Part shown: in pieces, positions 12,927 through 25,710 of the stretch
Numbering within the stretch: the first letter of the stretch is position 1
Layout: every line of letters begins with the position of its first letter
Assembly: GCA_032173965.1 (NCBI GenBank)
Contig: CM063284.1
Coordinates: 103,664,410 to 103,728,409, forward strand
DNA: 64,000 nucleotides
DNA from: Sitta carolinensis
Taxonomy: Eukaryota > Chordata > Aves > Passeriformes > Sittidae
Direction: 5' to 3'
Notes under the pieces: model-generated
Seen by the model: the letters and a program-made list of their open reading frames with translations, nothing else
Databases searched by the model: none
Told to the model about the DNA's origin: nothing
Translations under genes and position numbers: made by a program

Positions 12927-13533
12927 TATATAACTCACAAACAGCCAATTAGCAAATGCATGGCAAAACTTTCCTGCTTGTTACAAGGGCTGCTCACCCT
13001 CCACCTGCTCTCTGTGTGCACAGTGAGCTGTGAAGATTTGCTGGGCAGACCCCTGGGGCTTCCTTGTGGGTCTGTCCAAAGAAGATTTGGGGACCTGGGA
13101 TGGCCCAGAGTTCTGGCACTTGCCATCACCCCTGCAGTGAGAAGCATCCCTGGGGAAGGTTCCTCTCGGCTTGCAACACAGCTGTCTGGCACAAATAGAG
13201 CATCTCATTTTGACTCTTATCTCAGGTGCCTTAAAACAGTACTTAGCATGCCAGCTGTGCTCTGTATTTCACAATAGGCTGGTTTCACTAGTGTATTGCA
13301 GCTGATCTCAAACAGGCTTTACTATGGGTGCTGAGAAAATACCACCTGTGATGGTTTTTGTTTAGTTCAGGAGAACACACCTTCTCTGGAAAGATGTCTC
13401 CTCCCCCCCCACCAAACACCTCCATGAGACTTCACGCCAGTTGCACCAGGTTGCAAATAACCTCCTGCACTGGTTAAAGACAGGTGTGCACCTTGCTCCT
13501 CCCTTCCCTAAGCAACACCAACCTGTACTAAAG

Positions 13534-13546
13534 AAAAAAAAAAAAA
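13534..13546. repeat. A homopolymer, 13 bases
   Basis: A simple A run inside a GC-richer patch, with no associated retrocopy signal. Confidence 0.85.
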
Positions 13547-16500
13547 GTTTGGTGGAATTATATCTTCTATATTCATAGAGATCAAGCAGTGACATGAGAG
13601 CCATTTTGGGGCAGTAATCAGGGAGAAACACAGCATTTCTGACCTGTTCAAGAATATTTTTTGTAAAATGTTAAATTTCTAAGTATTTTTCTCTGCATGT
13701 CATATTTCTCCACCCACTCTCCCTTGCTTAGAGGTGTTTAAAAATGTTTAGAATAGAAACACATGAAAAATATTTAATCACAGCAACAGCCTTGTATAGT
13801 GTTCTGTTTAGCAAAAAGTCTGTGTAATCTGCATGTCATCTGCATGTCAGCAACCACTTGGAGACATGACACGGGCTGTTATCTCTAATCACACAAGGAT
13901 GTTTTATGCTCTGAGAGCAACAATGACAGCCTTTCCTGGACCAAAACAACACAGTTCTTGCCACTAACACCATCTCTTGGAGTAGTGAGAGAAACATTGC
14001 CATGCTTCATGCCAAGATCTGGTGGATGTTGTTTTTAATAGCAATCAGCATGCAGCTGTTTTCACAATTGTTTAAAAATCATATTCAGAGTGTCTTAAAA
14101 AACTGGAGCAGGAATCAGTGTGATTCAATTTAGAATGCATAGCAACATTGGTGTACTAATTATAATTTTGCCACAAGCAATTGTCACAGTCATAAAACTG
14201 CCAGTTTTTGGTGGTGGGCAGCTTTCTATTTCACAGGCATCTGGTAGAATCAGCAGAGGATGATTAGCTTGCCAGACTGCCGGCTGTGTGCAAGAACAAA
14301 AAAATCTCAATGTTGAGGTACGCTGGAGAAACCAGTGAATTCTGCAGCAGAGATGGTGGGCTAAAGCACTGAAAAATGGAATATCGTGTGGCATTGACAA
14401 ATAAGGCTGCAAATGTGTCATGTTGATTCTTACAAAGCTTTGTGTTGCTCTCAAGATATTCTGCACCCTTCGGAACACAAATAGTTCTGATATTTTTATA
14501 CCTAAAAATACCTGAGGAGCTTGTGTAGCAGGGAGGTAAGCCAGATTTGCCATCAGTTTCAAGTATCAGAGAGCACACTGTTACATTCTTTTAGGTCAAG
14601 ACTGAGGGACGATACATAACTTCCATTGTCCTTCATCCCAGAGATGGAGATTCACCTCTCATAAGTCAGACACTTACCTGAAGTCAGCTGGACATTTTTC
14701 AATTACATTTTCCAATGACACTGACTGGCAGCGAGAAAATTCCATTTTGAAGCAGGCACAATGTGAGACCATCATATTTTCATTGCAGAGCTTTCCAGCC
14801 CAGTTTCAGGATTTCATTTCAATAACATGGCAAATTTTATTTTGACTTTTTATGAAAACATGTAAAAGGGAAAAATACTTTGTTTGAGCCTTTCATAGGG
14901 TTTCAAAGTGTTTAAATTCAGGAGGGATTATTGGCTTTTTCCTTGAACATGGAGCAGAATTCTCTTTCAAAATCTCTACATATACCAGTCGGATGTTGCC
15001 ATCAGGTGCAGAAAGGGCAAGGCCCTCCCTTTTGCCCTCACTTCTGGCGCCTGAACAGCCATGGGAAACCTCTCTGGAAGGCAGCAGCTCTGTTGTCATC
15101 TCATTGTTTACCTCTGCAGCAGACCGTTCTGGCTCTTGCAGAGGGAGGAAGACCGAAGGATGACATACACCTTCTTTTCCCTAGATGCATGATGTTTTTT
15201 CTGTATTATAATAAAGGAACTGTTGCAAAATTTGTAACATTTTACGTGAAGAAGTTCCAATTGATTTTAGGAGATAAAAGTTATGTGGCGCAAGGAGTGG
15301 CTTATCCCACTGTGTTTGTACTCCTTGTCTCAGCGAAGGTTTGATGTTTAAATTCTGTTGCCTATTGCATGCACATCATTTATGGGAAAGAATCTTTTAA
15401 TTTTGGTAACTGAATTGTGAGTGTTGATCAGCTCTCTGTATCAAATGGGTCAAACACACTCAAAGCAAAGCTTTGATTGAATTTGATTGAAGGCAATTTA
15501 CCTGCCTAGACATTCATAACAGAGAAAGAAACAGCTGAGTTCTTTCCTGGAGATATTTGGAGACTGTTATCCATAGTCTGATGCTTCGCTGAGGTTGGAA
15601 TAAAGAACAATCAGCTAAAAATTTTATTATATTATTATATATGAGTAAATTATTATAGGGCAAGCGAGGCATGTTTTCTTCTCCGAGAGAAAATGAAGAC
15701 CGTAACGCAGGTTTGTGATATCTTTTTTTCACTGCTATACTTGGTTACAGGTTAAAGCTAGTAGAGATAGCAATTGCAAAATTATAATCTAAGAAATAGA
15801 AGTATCTGTAAAAGCATAACTTAGCTGAAACTTCATGCTTGTTACTTTCTCTGGGGGTCAGAGCCCCATGCAACTGTGTTTGTTTGTAGGTCCTTCACTG
15901 AGCTCTTCTAAATCTAAGATAGATTTCCTCAGTTTTAAGTACACTAAAACTTTATCTACTCTTTAATTTACAATAGTAAACTAAATTGGATATTCACAGT
16001 AAGTTCATGATGAGATGACTGACGGTAGGAGGACTTTAGTTTGTGTAGTTTGGCATGGAAACATGATTTTTTAAATCTCCAGGAACTGAAATGCTGCTTC
16101 TTTGCTTTCATCTGCTAGTGCACATGATTTTGTTGCATAAAATGGTGGCTATGAATAAAGATGCTCACAAAAGGATTCATGAAATAACTCATGAGAAAAA
16201 GAACGTGTCTTGGAAAATTACATTCAATTTCTTTTTATATTAAATAGTAGCACTGGATTACAGTAGAAAAATCTCAGCTCTATTTATGTTTGCTACCTAT
16301 CACGTGCTTAAAAGTACCTTCCCAAAATAGCAACTAGATTTGAATACTAGTTAAAAAAGTAATTGTCAGACAAGGGTAACTACTTTAAATTAAAACAATT
16401 GTATTTCTTCTGTAGTTACAGAAATGAAAATAACCTACACTTGGGTATTTTAATATATTTATAATGATTTAATTTTTTGTAGGTAACCCAGTTAATATAT

Positions 16501-16619
16501 GTTAAGTCCTTGAACATTGCAAGGAATATTGTACATGCCAGAAGAAACACTGGGGCTCTCTTCCATCTCTTCTTTCCTTCCCCAGCCCCATTTTTTGAGT
16601 TCATTCCTAGACAAAAACT

Positions 16620-16860
16620 AGAGAAGGAACGAGGCATCTCTGTGTTGGCATTGTGAATTGCAGCACAGCTACAAAAAAACTCTTGTCCTTTAAACGACTG
16701 CTCAGAGTAGCGGACGGAAGTAGGGCTTGCTTTGAGCTAGAAGCGGGCAGCGAGAGCAGAAAATAATGACAGAGGGCACAGATACCCTGCTGAAGGCAGC
16801 GCTTGTCCTGCCCATATGCCCTCTAACAGTCAACAAATTGTTTTGTGCCGAAAACACTGG
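16620..16860. promoter_or_regulatory. Local CpG cluster, possible regulatory element
   Basis: In a window where CpG is rare, about eight CpG dinucleotides fall within some 240 bases (AACGAGGC, AACGACTG, AGCGGACGGAAG, AAGCGGGCAGCGAG, CAGCGCTT, TGCCGAAA). GCGGGC and GCGGACGG words resemble fragments of GC-box or weak CpG-island promoters. No TATA box, start codon context or donor site convinced me of a first exon. It could equally be a young or constrained segment that has escaped CpG decay. The call is an inference from dinucleotide composition only. Confidence 0.3.
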
Positions 16861-17767
16861 CTACTCTTTCTGCATCATTTGCTTGGTGTAAGAGAGAAGA
16901 TGTAAAGAATAATGTGATGTGGGGGAAGGGAGGAAAGATCTCAGCAAAGCAGTTTCCATCATGCTGTCGTAGAGGGGGAAAGGAAAAATGTTTTGGGAAA
17001 GTGCTACTGCCGCTGAAAATGTATATTCAGAAAGACTGGAGCCTCTCTCTAGGATGCACGTATTTTTCCTCCAGTCTCGCACTTCTTTAGTATATGTTGG
17101 CTCCAACTACAGGAATATAATTGCCATGTCTTTCTGCCACTTGGGTACTGACCCCAAAATTTTTGATCAAGCAGAGTGTTGAAAAAAGAAGAAGGATTTA
17201 TAGGGAGAGGCAACCCCTTTTCCTTAGATTTACTGATAGAACTGGAGCAGAGGAAATATGAGTGCTTTTGTCTCAGGGTAACTTCATCAGTTTCTTAAGG
17301 CTGCAAGCTTTCCTTATTTGTTTATAGCTACCTTTACCTTCCTTTCCCTGCAGACATTAGAATATAATGCTGCAAATCTACTGCTACATATTAGCAAGAT
17401 TACATAATATAGAGAAATAATATTTTAAAGGCATATTAACTTTGGAATTTCAATTAATGCTTGATCATCTGTTCCTGTTTCATATCTCTTGCCTCTTGTG
17501 GAACCAGCTTGAAAAGGGCCATGGTTGCAGCAGAGGTCAAACCCAGCTATGCAGAAAGTCAGCTGTGCATTAGGTCTTGTGCATGCCCCTGCACTGGTTT
17601 TCTTGTCATCTTACCCAATGTAACCACACATTTTTTCTGAGATGTCTTTTAATCTCATGTGTGAAGAGATATCTTATTGCACGCAGGTAGTTTAATAATG
17701 TTAATTACAAAAATGTTGTGTTAAATAGTTTTTAAATGTTCAATTCAAAGTACTTTTTTTTCCCATA

Positions 17768-17956
17768 GGTTCTCTGTCAGGAATGGAGGGAGAGATTTCA
17801 GGTAGAATAAGTTTTCAAGACTTTGATCATTACAAGACTTCAGATTTTGTCTTCGGAGAAAAAGATGATAATGCATTTGCCCTGCAAGAGCATGACGGAA
17901 AAGAAATCCATGGATTTCCTTTCATTTTGTGGATTCTCTTGGAGGAGGCGAATTAA
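17768..17956 (+). other. Acceptor-led open frame, possible terminal exon
   Basis: A long pyrimidine tract followed by CCCATAG (AG at 17767-17768) has the form of a 3' splice site. It is followed by an open frame in phase GGT-TCT-CTG that continues 62 codons to a TAA at 17954-17956. The first in-frame ATG is at 17783. The translation is rich in acidic and aromatic residues (for example SFQDFDHYKTSDFVFGEKDD) and looks more protein-like than most frames here. I recognise no domain or family. A possible 5' splice donor (CAG/GTAGAA) lies at 17799-17807, so a short internal exon is an alternative. Open frames of this length also occur by chance in non-coding DNA, and that remains the more likely explanation. 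Confidence 0.2.
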
Positions 17957-19120
17957 GACCTCTTTCAGATATGGAGTCCTCAGTCTTAGTATTTAAATAA
18001 GGAAGGTCGGAAATGCCAGAGTGACTGATTTATATACAAGGACAGCAAAGCTTGTTGTTATTATGAGGTTGTTGATATTAGCTGACATGAGATCACAAGA
18101 ATTTCAGAAGAGCACTGCCAAAGTGAGAGGCTGAGAAAGCTAAGTATACTGATATAGGGGAAGTACATGAGACCTCTCAGGCACTTCCTAAGAAATTTAA
18201 TTCTAACCATTCAGAAAAAAATAACAAGGCACCATCAGAAGAAAATTGAGGATACTGTCATGCACAAAACCTGTCAATAGGAGTGTTGAAAGTATTACAT
18301 AGAAATTTAAAAACATTTTTTTTTAAGTGGATTTCTCTAACTGGATTTCTATAACCACTATAAAGGAGAGTGCCGATGGGCAATCTTGATTTGCATTACT
18401 GACTTCCTGAGGAGATGAGGAGTTTATCCATGAAAGTTAGAGCACTGAGTTTCTGGGACAAAGAGTTTAGCTGGATACAATCAAAAGTGTACAATTTGTC
18501 CCTTTATAGACAGGTCTCATCACACCTTATATAATTTCTATTATCTATAACTCATATAGAAATTTGAAGTTACACAAAAAAGGGCAGGGAAATAATAGAA
18601 GCCGTAGAAAGTTTATACCCTTTCTCCTAATAAAAAAACTTAGAAGTATGCACCAAAAAATTAGATTAAGTGATCTATGGGGGAAAAACCAAACAAAACC
18701 CTCTTGTCTTCTGTTATTTCTCTGCTGGGGCAAAATGGGGTGTTTTTGGGGAGGTCGAGAGTGTTTCTCTTCAATGCTGCCTACATATTTCTGCAGTTTG
18801 CTGCTCTGCTGACTTTATGGATTGAGACACGAGGGTTAAAAATTTTATAGAGAACATGTTTATTGTGGAACTATTTCCTAGATTTCAGTAACTTGAGAAT
18901 AACTGAATGAGGTCACAAGGGAAGTTACCTTGACTTTGGGTTAAAAAATTGTTGGAGCAGTGTTTAACCATGGACTTCAAGGCCAGAGGGTACCAGGACA
19001 AAGAGTCTAGTTGGGTTCAGTGAAGAAATACTGTGCAGAATTTGGATATCTGTAGACAAGTGACATCTGCAGAAGAGTACTCAATCCAGGGGCAGACATG
19101 TGTAAAATACTCAGCATGGA

Positions 19121-19147
19121 TTTTTTTTTTTTTTAATTTTTTTTTTT
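19121..19147. repeat. T-rich low-complexity tract
   Basis: Two T runs (14 and 11 bases) separated by AA. It is simple low-complexity sequence. Confidence 0.85.
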
Positions 19148-19843
19148 AATTAAGATGCACTGTAAAAATGTTTGAGATTTTGGGGATTATTTTTTTAATA
19201 TTTGTATTTTACATTGATTTTTAACTGCAAATCCTTCCTTAAAGCTATGGTATGTTTCCATATCTTGGGATAAACATGTCATGGATGAAAATGGATATAG
19301 TGAATGATTTGTTTAGGAGATTTATTTTTTTCCTAAATTGACAAGAAACTCATAATCTAGAAAGAACCTATTATCAGTAAAATATTTACAAACTACTGTA
19401 GGTGATTAATCTAATTTATGAGTAATGGACCATGTCCTGTGGTGGACATGATTATTTTTGCTATTGATAATGAAAATATTTTCTTATTCATTCACCTCAA
19501 TATGATTTGATGGAGGTGTCTAAATCAGCCATTCACCCTTCTTTGTCATTGAAAACTTGAAAAATCCAGGAGTTCTGGGGAGTCAATCTTCTAAAATTTG
19601 TAACTCAGCAATCTGTCTTCACTGATTTTTTTTTTGCAAGACTTCTACTCTGTGTCTTTTTAAGATGAAACCCTGGAAAATTCCTTAAAAATAGACTTTT
19701 TCGGTAATTTTTTTGTCTCCCAGACTGTCTTCCAATACTTCTTAGCTGTGTAATGGATATTTTCTTGACTTGTAAGCACTGCCTTTCTCAAAAGTCAGCT
19801 TCTTGGAGTCCCTTGAGATAATGTCTTCTCTACTGGATAGTTC

Positions 19844-19864
19844 CTTCTCTTCTCTGAAGAGAAG
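19844..19864. repeat. Short perfect inverted repeat
   Basis: The arms CTTCTCTTC (19844-19852) and GAAGAGAAG (19856-19864) are separated by TCT. The arms are purine/pyrimidine biased, so the structure may simply reflect local composition. No terminator or processing role is implied in this kind of genome. Confidence 0.6.
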
Positions 19865-19979
19865 AACACAAGTTTTGGAAGATATTGTGTAAGTCTTTAG
19901 GAGCAAATGATTTTCAGTGCTGCTTAATGGAGCTGTGTAAAATTTTGGTAGTGTGCAAGTTATTAATAAAAGTGATCTT

Positions 19980-19990
19980 CCCCCCCCCCC
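19980..19990. repeat. C homopolymer, 11 bases
   Basis: An uninterrupted run of 11 C residues, unusual for this AT-rich background. It is simple sequence with no associated element. Confidence 0.85.
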
Positions 19991-22900
19991 TCCATCTGTA
20001 AATAAAACCAGAGCATTCTTATTTGCTCGTTGTAAAATTATTTGATCAAATTTGAAAACATATTTTAATGCAGTGGAGCACTTGTATTTCTGATGCTGCC
20101 CTCAACTACTAACTTGTTCATCAAAAAGGAATTTCAGATGTCTAAAATACTTGGATTGGGAGATAAGCATAGGCTTAAGATGACTATCTGACCTCTTAGG
20201 GTAGGAGCTCTGCCTACTTTTCTTCCTCATGGTTGTTGTAAACAGAAACTGTTGTCTCTAAAATATATTTCAGAGGAATTTTGAAAAACCATAAGTACCA
20301 TCAAATAAATCTGCTGTCATCATCTTGAAAGGACACTACAGAATTATCAAAAGAATTGTTAAAACACATGAATTGATGACATACTCTGCACATATTTGTA
20401 CTGGTTTATTTCACGTGCTCCTCACCAAGTGGCACAGCAGCCATGAGCAGACCTCTTGGGCATTGCAGGGGAAGCAGAGAAGTGGTGACAGCTGAAGCAC
20501 TCTGCTAAGGGAACACTGCCCAAAGCGCTGTCCCTAAACCCGCATCACTTATGGTGTCCAATGCTGCGGCACACAGGATTACCAAGCCTTGCTAAGTTTA
20601 AAGTACAGTAATCCTCTTTCATGCAGTAACACGTGTAGATTCTTTATAACAGCTTAGATGGTAATTAGCTGGGGATTTCGGATTCATTGACTGGATACAA
20701 ATATAGCATAGGGGAGGGAAATACCTAGGCAGCATTTTTCAAACTTGGGGTCACTAATGCAGTAAGGGTTCCAGCATTTATGGGGATGGGCATGAACCAG
20801 CAGAATTTTGCAGAGGGGTGAGTGTTACTAGCATTTTGAGATTGTGAACAGAGCTATAGGATCTTCATCAGAAACATACAAAGAGTGTCTTGGCTGGTAG
20901 AAGTTACTAGTTCTGTGTTTTCTCCAGCATTTTGTAGCCATAGGTGTAAATCCTTCGGGGCTGACACACCAGCTGTCTGTGTCAGCACTTATTGTTCTGC
21001 TTTTGAAGTGTTTGGAAAAGGTGGTTGTTTTATCAGCCTTATTAGTTTAGCGGGTTTTGATATGCCTTATGAGAACAGGCCTGGGGTGAGGTGAGAAAGA
21101 ACAAAGTGAACTGACCTCATTTTACCTGCAGGGACATTATCATTGCAGTTAAGGCAAAGTGAAAGATTTTACAAACTTTAATATTCAGCAGATCAGTGTA
21201 GTCACTGAATGCATTTTACTGCAAGTGCATTGGCTCTTTCTGCCTACAAATTGTCTGTATTTTAGCTATTTGACTGATAATAGTGAAATATTGCCAGCTA
21301 GCAAAATTGAGCAAAAAGAGAAGAATTTGCTGGTTTAATGTTTAAGGGAGTAATAAAAATCCTTTTAATTTCTTTTCTAGAACTTGGGAGAAATTTTTAT
21401 TTAGATCAAAACAAGATTCATACCAGCAGAAAATGCAAACTCAGATCCTAGAAATATAAGCTGAATTTGCATAATTAAGGCTTAGAATCCATAAGTTCAG
21501 CTATTAGTTTACATATTGGTTGTTGCATGCTTAATTTCTTGTCATAAGAGCAAGGGACTGGAGTATGCAGCCCTAGGTGAGAGCTGGCTTTGAAATACTG
21601 GTTTGAAATAAAAATACAAGCAAACAACAAATGTCAAAAATTTATCTGAACTGGCATTTTTTTTCTGTTTTTGAGAATCAATAACGGCTTGATTTTGATT
21701 ATCATTTCACTTGTAGGTAGCTTATAGGTTGGTTTACTGATAATGGGCTTTGCCAAATCTTTTTTAAACATTTAGTAAATGCTTTAATAAATAATCATCT
21801 GTTAAATGTACAAAAATATTCATTTTTTAAGCCTCCTACAAGACATTAATCAAGTTACAAAACCACACCTGTGTTTTATTTAGAAAATTTGAATAATTTA
21901 CAATTAAAATTGATTCTATTTTTCATCAAAATTTTTATTTTTTATGAACTTTGCATATTCATCTCGTTTATTCAGGACATGAGTTTCTCCCTCTCTTTCC
22001 CTTTCAAAGAACTGAATAAACAGTCCTCCTTCTTAAGTTGGCCTTTGATGAACTCTGAAATTTTGTGGGATTTATGGCAGAATCTTCTTCTCTGCCAAAG
22101 CAGCTTCCCTGCTTTAAGTAGCATTCCTGGAAAAGTTCACCAAAGAAATATGTCAATAAATTTGATACCGAAAGCAAAAGGCTGTTGATTAAGCCTATGC
22201 AAATACTTGCCTTTGGATTCATCTGCCAAGATGAAGATATTGTATATGTGGGCAGAAAAACAACATTGAAGCTTCAGTTTTATGGAGGCAGGGGGTCAAC
22301 ATCCAAGCCCTCCTGCAAGTGGGGAAGTGCCAGATCTTGACCCATCCCTTTTCAAGAGAGATTTGATTGTGAGGGCTGAAGGCTGGGATGTGGGCTGGGG
22401 CTCTGAGCACAGGGAGCAGCAGTAGCAGGGAAGCAGCTTCCTCCTGTGGAACAGCTCTTGGGTGAGCTTGGCCTGATGTCAGCCCCAGGGGTGCAGGTGG
22501 ACCTGCTTGGGTAGATGTGAAAAGTGATGCCAGCTCCCAGTTCCTTGATGCAGAAAGCATGTCAGCAGCTGTTTCTCCTCTCTTCCCTAAGACAGACATA
22601 AACACTATGCAAGCCACCCACAGAATCATGCAGAAAAGCACATCTCAGGTTGGTCTTTTTTAATGTTAACTCTGTCCATGTCATACAACAAACGTGCAAC
22701 ATTAAACACTTTATTTTTCAAGAAAAAAGAAAAAACAAAATCTGTAGCTCTTTGGTCAAAAGATGCATCTAAGCCTTGATCTACTTTATTATTCAGTTTT
22801 TATTTCATTCATACATTATTACGGATTTTTAAAACCCAATTTTACAGATAGTTTCAAAACATATGAAGTGGCATTTTTAGGTCATGAACCAGTTGTGGAA

Positions 22901-25369
22901 TATTTTGACCTACTTCTGTAGATGAACCCAGAAATTTGAAAGGAAAACAAATGTTGACTTCAATGAATCTTATTATTATCTGTTTTGGAAGACATCCTTT
23001 CTCTTTATCTGAGAATTTTGTCAAATCTGTATAGAACATTAATAGGGAAGAAAAGTGCAGGAATAAAATTCCTTTTTCTCAAACTTTGCAGCATAAGATT
23101 TGAGTGCAAGGTGTCACTAGTATGCTGATACCTCCTCTAATCTGCTGTTACTGTTTTACTCTTGTGCCCCTACTCACCTTGTACATACCTGTGACTTCTC
23201 TGGGATTTATTTCTTGGGACCAGAAGGCATACCAGTCTGTTGCCTTTAAAAGACATAATGGTATTATTTCATCCTTGATGAAATTTTTAGCATTTCTTGT
23301 TGAAAATACTGCTTTACATCCTGACTGCCATGGTTCTCCTGTGATCACTTTGTTGCTTTAATCACAATTAGGCACTCTATTTTTTTCTCACTGCCTTGTT
23401 TTCAATTGATTTTCTTAATTAATGCAGCCAAGCTAGTAAGCAAATAGAGAGGAACATAGAAAACTGTGGGATTGTCATTTCTTTTGTTGCTGTGCTGTTC
23501 TATTGTTTTCAGTTCCATGTTAACTCTGGCTCAGATAATCTTTTTTCTTACTCTATATGACTCACAGGCTAAACAGAGCAGATGGGGGAGTGATTTCAGA
23601 CAGTGACCTCATTTCTGCAAATATTACTTCTCAAAAAGAGACAGCAATCAACCTGTGTCTTCAAGAAGAAAAGGTTGCCTTTTTTTGGTTGGTTGGTTTT
23701 TTTGTTTTTTTCCTTTTACTGCATTATAGACATGAACAATTTTGAAAAGATGAAAGGGCAAGGGGGAAAAATGTGAGCTTCCAGCACTACCAGTGTGTTC
23801 TGCTGTTCTGAGCCTTGTCAAAGATGCAAAGAGCACTGTCGAACCTTTGGCTTCAATCTTCTCTCACGCTATACTTTTAGTTCCTCTCCGTGTACAAAGT
23901 ATTCAAAAGATTATTCTATTCCTGAAAGAGTTTTGCATTTCAACACATTAAATAAGAGTTTGTCTATTCATCTCTCTCTCTGAAGTTAATCAGGAATTGG
24001 TTGTGATGCTCAGGTCATAGATGCTGACACTGTTGCTGCAGAAAAATACCCATAATAATGGCCATGAACAACTAACAAAAAGCACAAGTTTCAATGAAAG
24101 TCAGTATCTGCAATGAATAATGGTGCTCATTTCTTTCCTGTGGTCTTTATCGCCATGACTAGTCCAAGAGTAAACACAGCTGGATGAAACACGTAGGATA
24201 GAAATTTGCATAATGCTGGAAACACCTTACAATTTTCTTTTTCTGTAAATGTTCAGCAATACATACATACTGAGCAATGAGCTGTCTTGAAATCATAGAG
24301 GAAAATATAAAACTGTAAGAGAATAATGAAATTTCAGTAGCACCCTGGGTTTGATAGCAATCTTCTCTCTAATAGCATTTGCATCATTAAGTGGACAGCT
24401 CTCCACTTTGGTATTAAGCTGACTGCTAGGAATATTTCCTTAAAACTCACAATACCATTGTATTTTCTTCAAATCTCAAACCATCTGGGTCAAGTTTTAT
24501 GAAAGAATCTTCCTTTTCAAAAGAGGAATATATTAATATAAAGATATCAGAAGATAACTTTAGAGTGGGACATCCTGAGGCTTAACAAAAGAAGTAAATA
24601 AATGCTAATTTAAATCAATAGTAACTAATATTAAATGCTAGTATATATTAAACAAGTCTTTTGAGTTTTAGAAGCTGTACAACATCACAAATCTAAAGTA
24701 TCATCAATATGAATAAGTTCTAATAGAAAGAAGCTAATAATTTAAATTTATTTAATTTTTCTCCATACCATTACGTAAGGATATACATATTAGTGCATAT
24801 TATACTTTATTTTTCTAATGAGCAGGTAGCATGATAAAACCAGTGATTTGCTGTATTATAATCACATATATTTATACAAACATTTTTCAACTCATATTGA
24901 TTTATTCTTTAGATAAAAAGTTCATGAAGGTATAAAATAATGGAAAGGATGACATCAGTGATATTAAGTTATCTTGGATTAATCTGTAAGGAACAATTAT
25001 CAGAAGGAGTAATTACTATGAGACATCGACAGGAGAGCAGGGTGTTCTGGATTCCAGGTGAAATAATTGCCTGATTCAATAACATGTGAACCCATGTTAT
25101 GTCTTGTGAGCTGACATTGTCTCTTTTTAAAGATAACTTTTTTCATTATTTGTAACTTTATTATAAGAGGTGATCTATGCTTTAATTCAGACATGAGGGA
25201 GACCTTCTGTGGATATAGATTTCTGTGTCTGCTCAGTTTGGACTTGGTAGTTCTGATGAGAAGTTAGCATTCTTTTTGTTTTTCCTTTTACCACTTAAAA
25301 TATTTCTCTCCATTTGATATCTTTGTATTGGTCTCTGTAGGGAGAACTTGTGGGTGGATGTTAATTCTG

Positions 25370-25710
25370 ACCAAGGCAATGAGAGTGGTGTTTATGCACC
25401 AAGAGCCAGTGTTCCACTTCTAGCCAGGGCTGGGGGAAGGCACAGACAAGCTGAAGCTGAGAATTAAATGCACTTTATTTATTTTCTTGTAAAAGACCCC
25501 AGACAGCTGACAGGACTGGTGATTTGTGTCTTTTTCCTATGTCCTGCCCTTCAAACACAGCACACAGCCTGTAAGCCAGTGCCCCAGATCAGAGGAGAGT
25601 GATGCCAAGCCCTGCTGTGGGGGACCAGCGCTGCCCAGGGCTGCAGAGCCCTGAACCTGCCAGTCATCCTCAACACAAGCCGAGGTTTAACTTGTACTGG
25701 AGGTGGAGTT
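25370..25710 (-). other. GC-rich block with minus-strand poly(A)-signal-like motif
   Basis: About 340 bases are far more GC-rich than the flanks. On the minus strand the block runs from GC-rich sequence into AAAATAAATAAAG (around 25473-25485), which contains AATAAA, and then into AT-containing sequence. That order resembles the end of a 3' UTR. No open frame of coding quality lies upstream within the block, and I recognise no transcript. It could also be an old repeat or a chance GC-rich island. Confidence 0.2.

Larger units (their letters stand above)
12927..17700. other. Unique non-coding DNA, no gene seen
   Basis: The first 700 bases (about 12955-13660) are noticeably more GC-rich than the surroundings but show no repeat or coding family I recognise. 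An A run lies at 13534-13546. Further on there is a local cluster of CpG dinucleotides (about 16620-16860, listed separately). The longest open frame of the window (14125-14562, minus, 145 codons) lies here. Its translation matches nothing I know, and a second frame on the same strand overlaps it for most of its length, so I do not call it. Confidence 0.6.

Noticed and set aside
12858..13277. 139-codon plus-strand frame.
   Set aside because: It starts inside the tail of the CR1 at 12540-12926 and crosses its boundary into unrelated DNA, so it is a chimera created by the insertion.
13347..13640. TGTGATGGTTT start suggesting an endogenous retrovirus LTR.
   Set aside because: No matching CA-terminated end, no target-site duplication, no poly(A) signal in a sensible position and no second copy in the window.
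14125..14562. Longest open frame in the window (145 codons, minus).
   Set aside because: No recognisable domain, a second frame on the same strand overlaps it heavily, and a frame of this length is not surprising over 64 kb of six-frame reading.
14931..15344. 137-codon plus-strand frame.
   Set aside because: The translation matches no family I know, and no splice or start context supports it.
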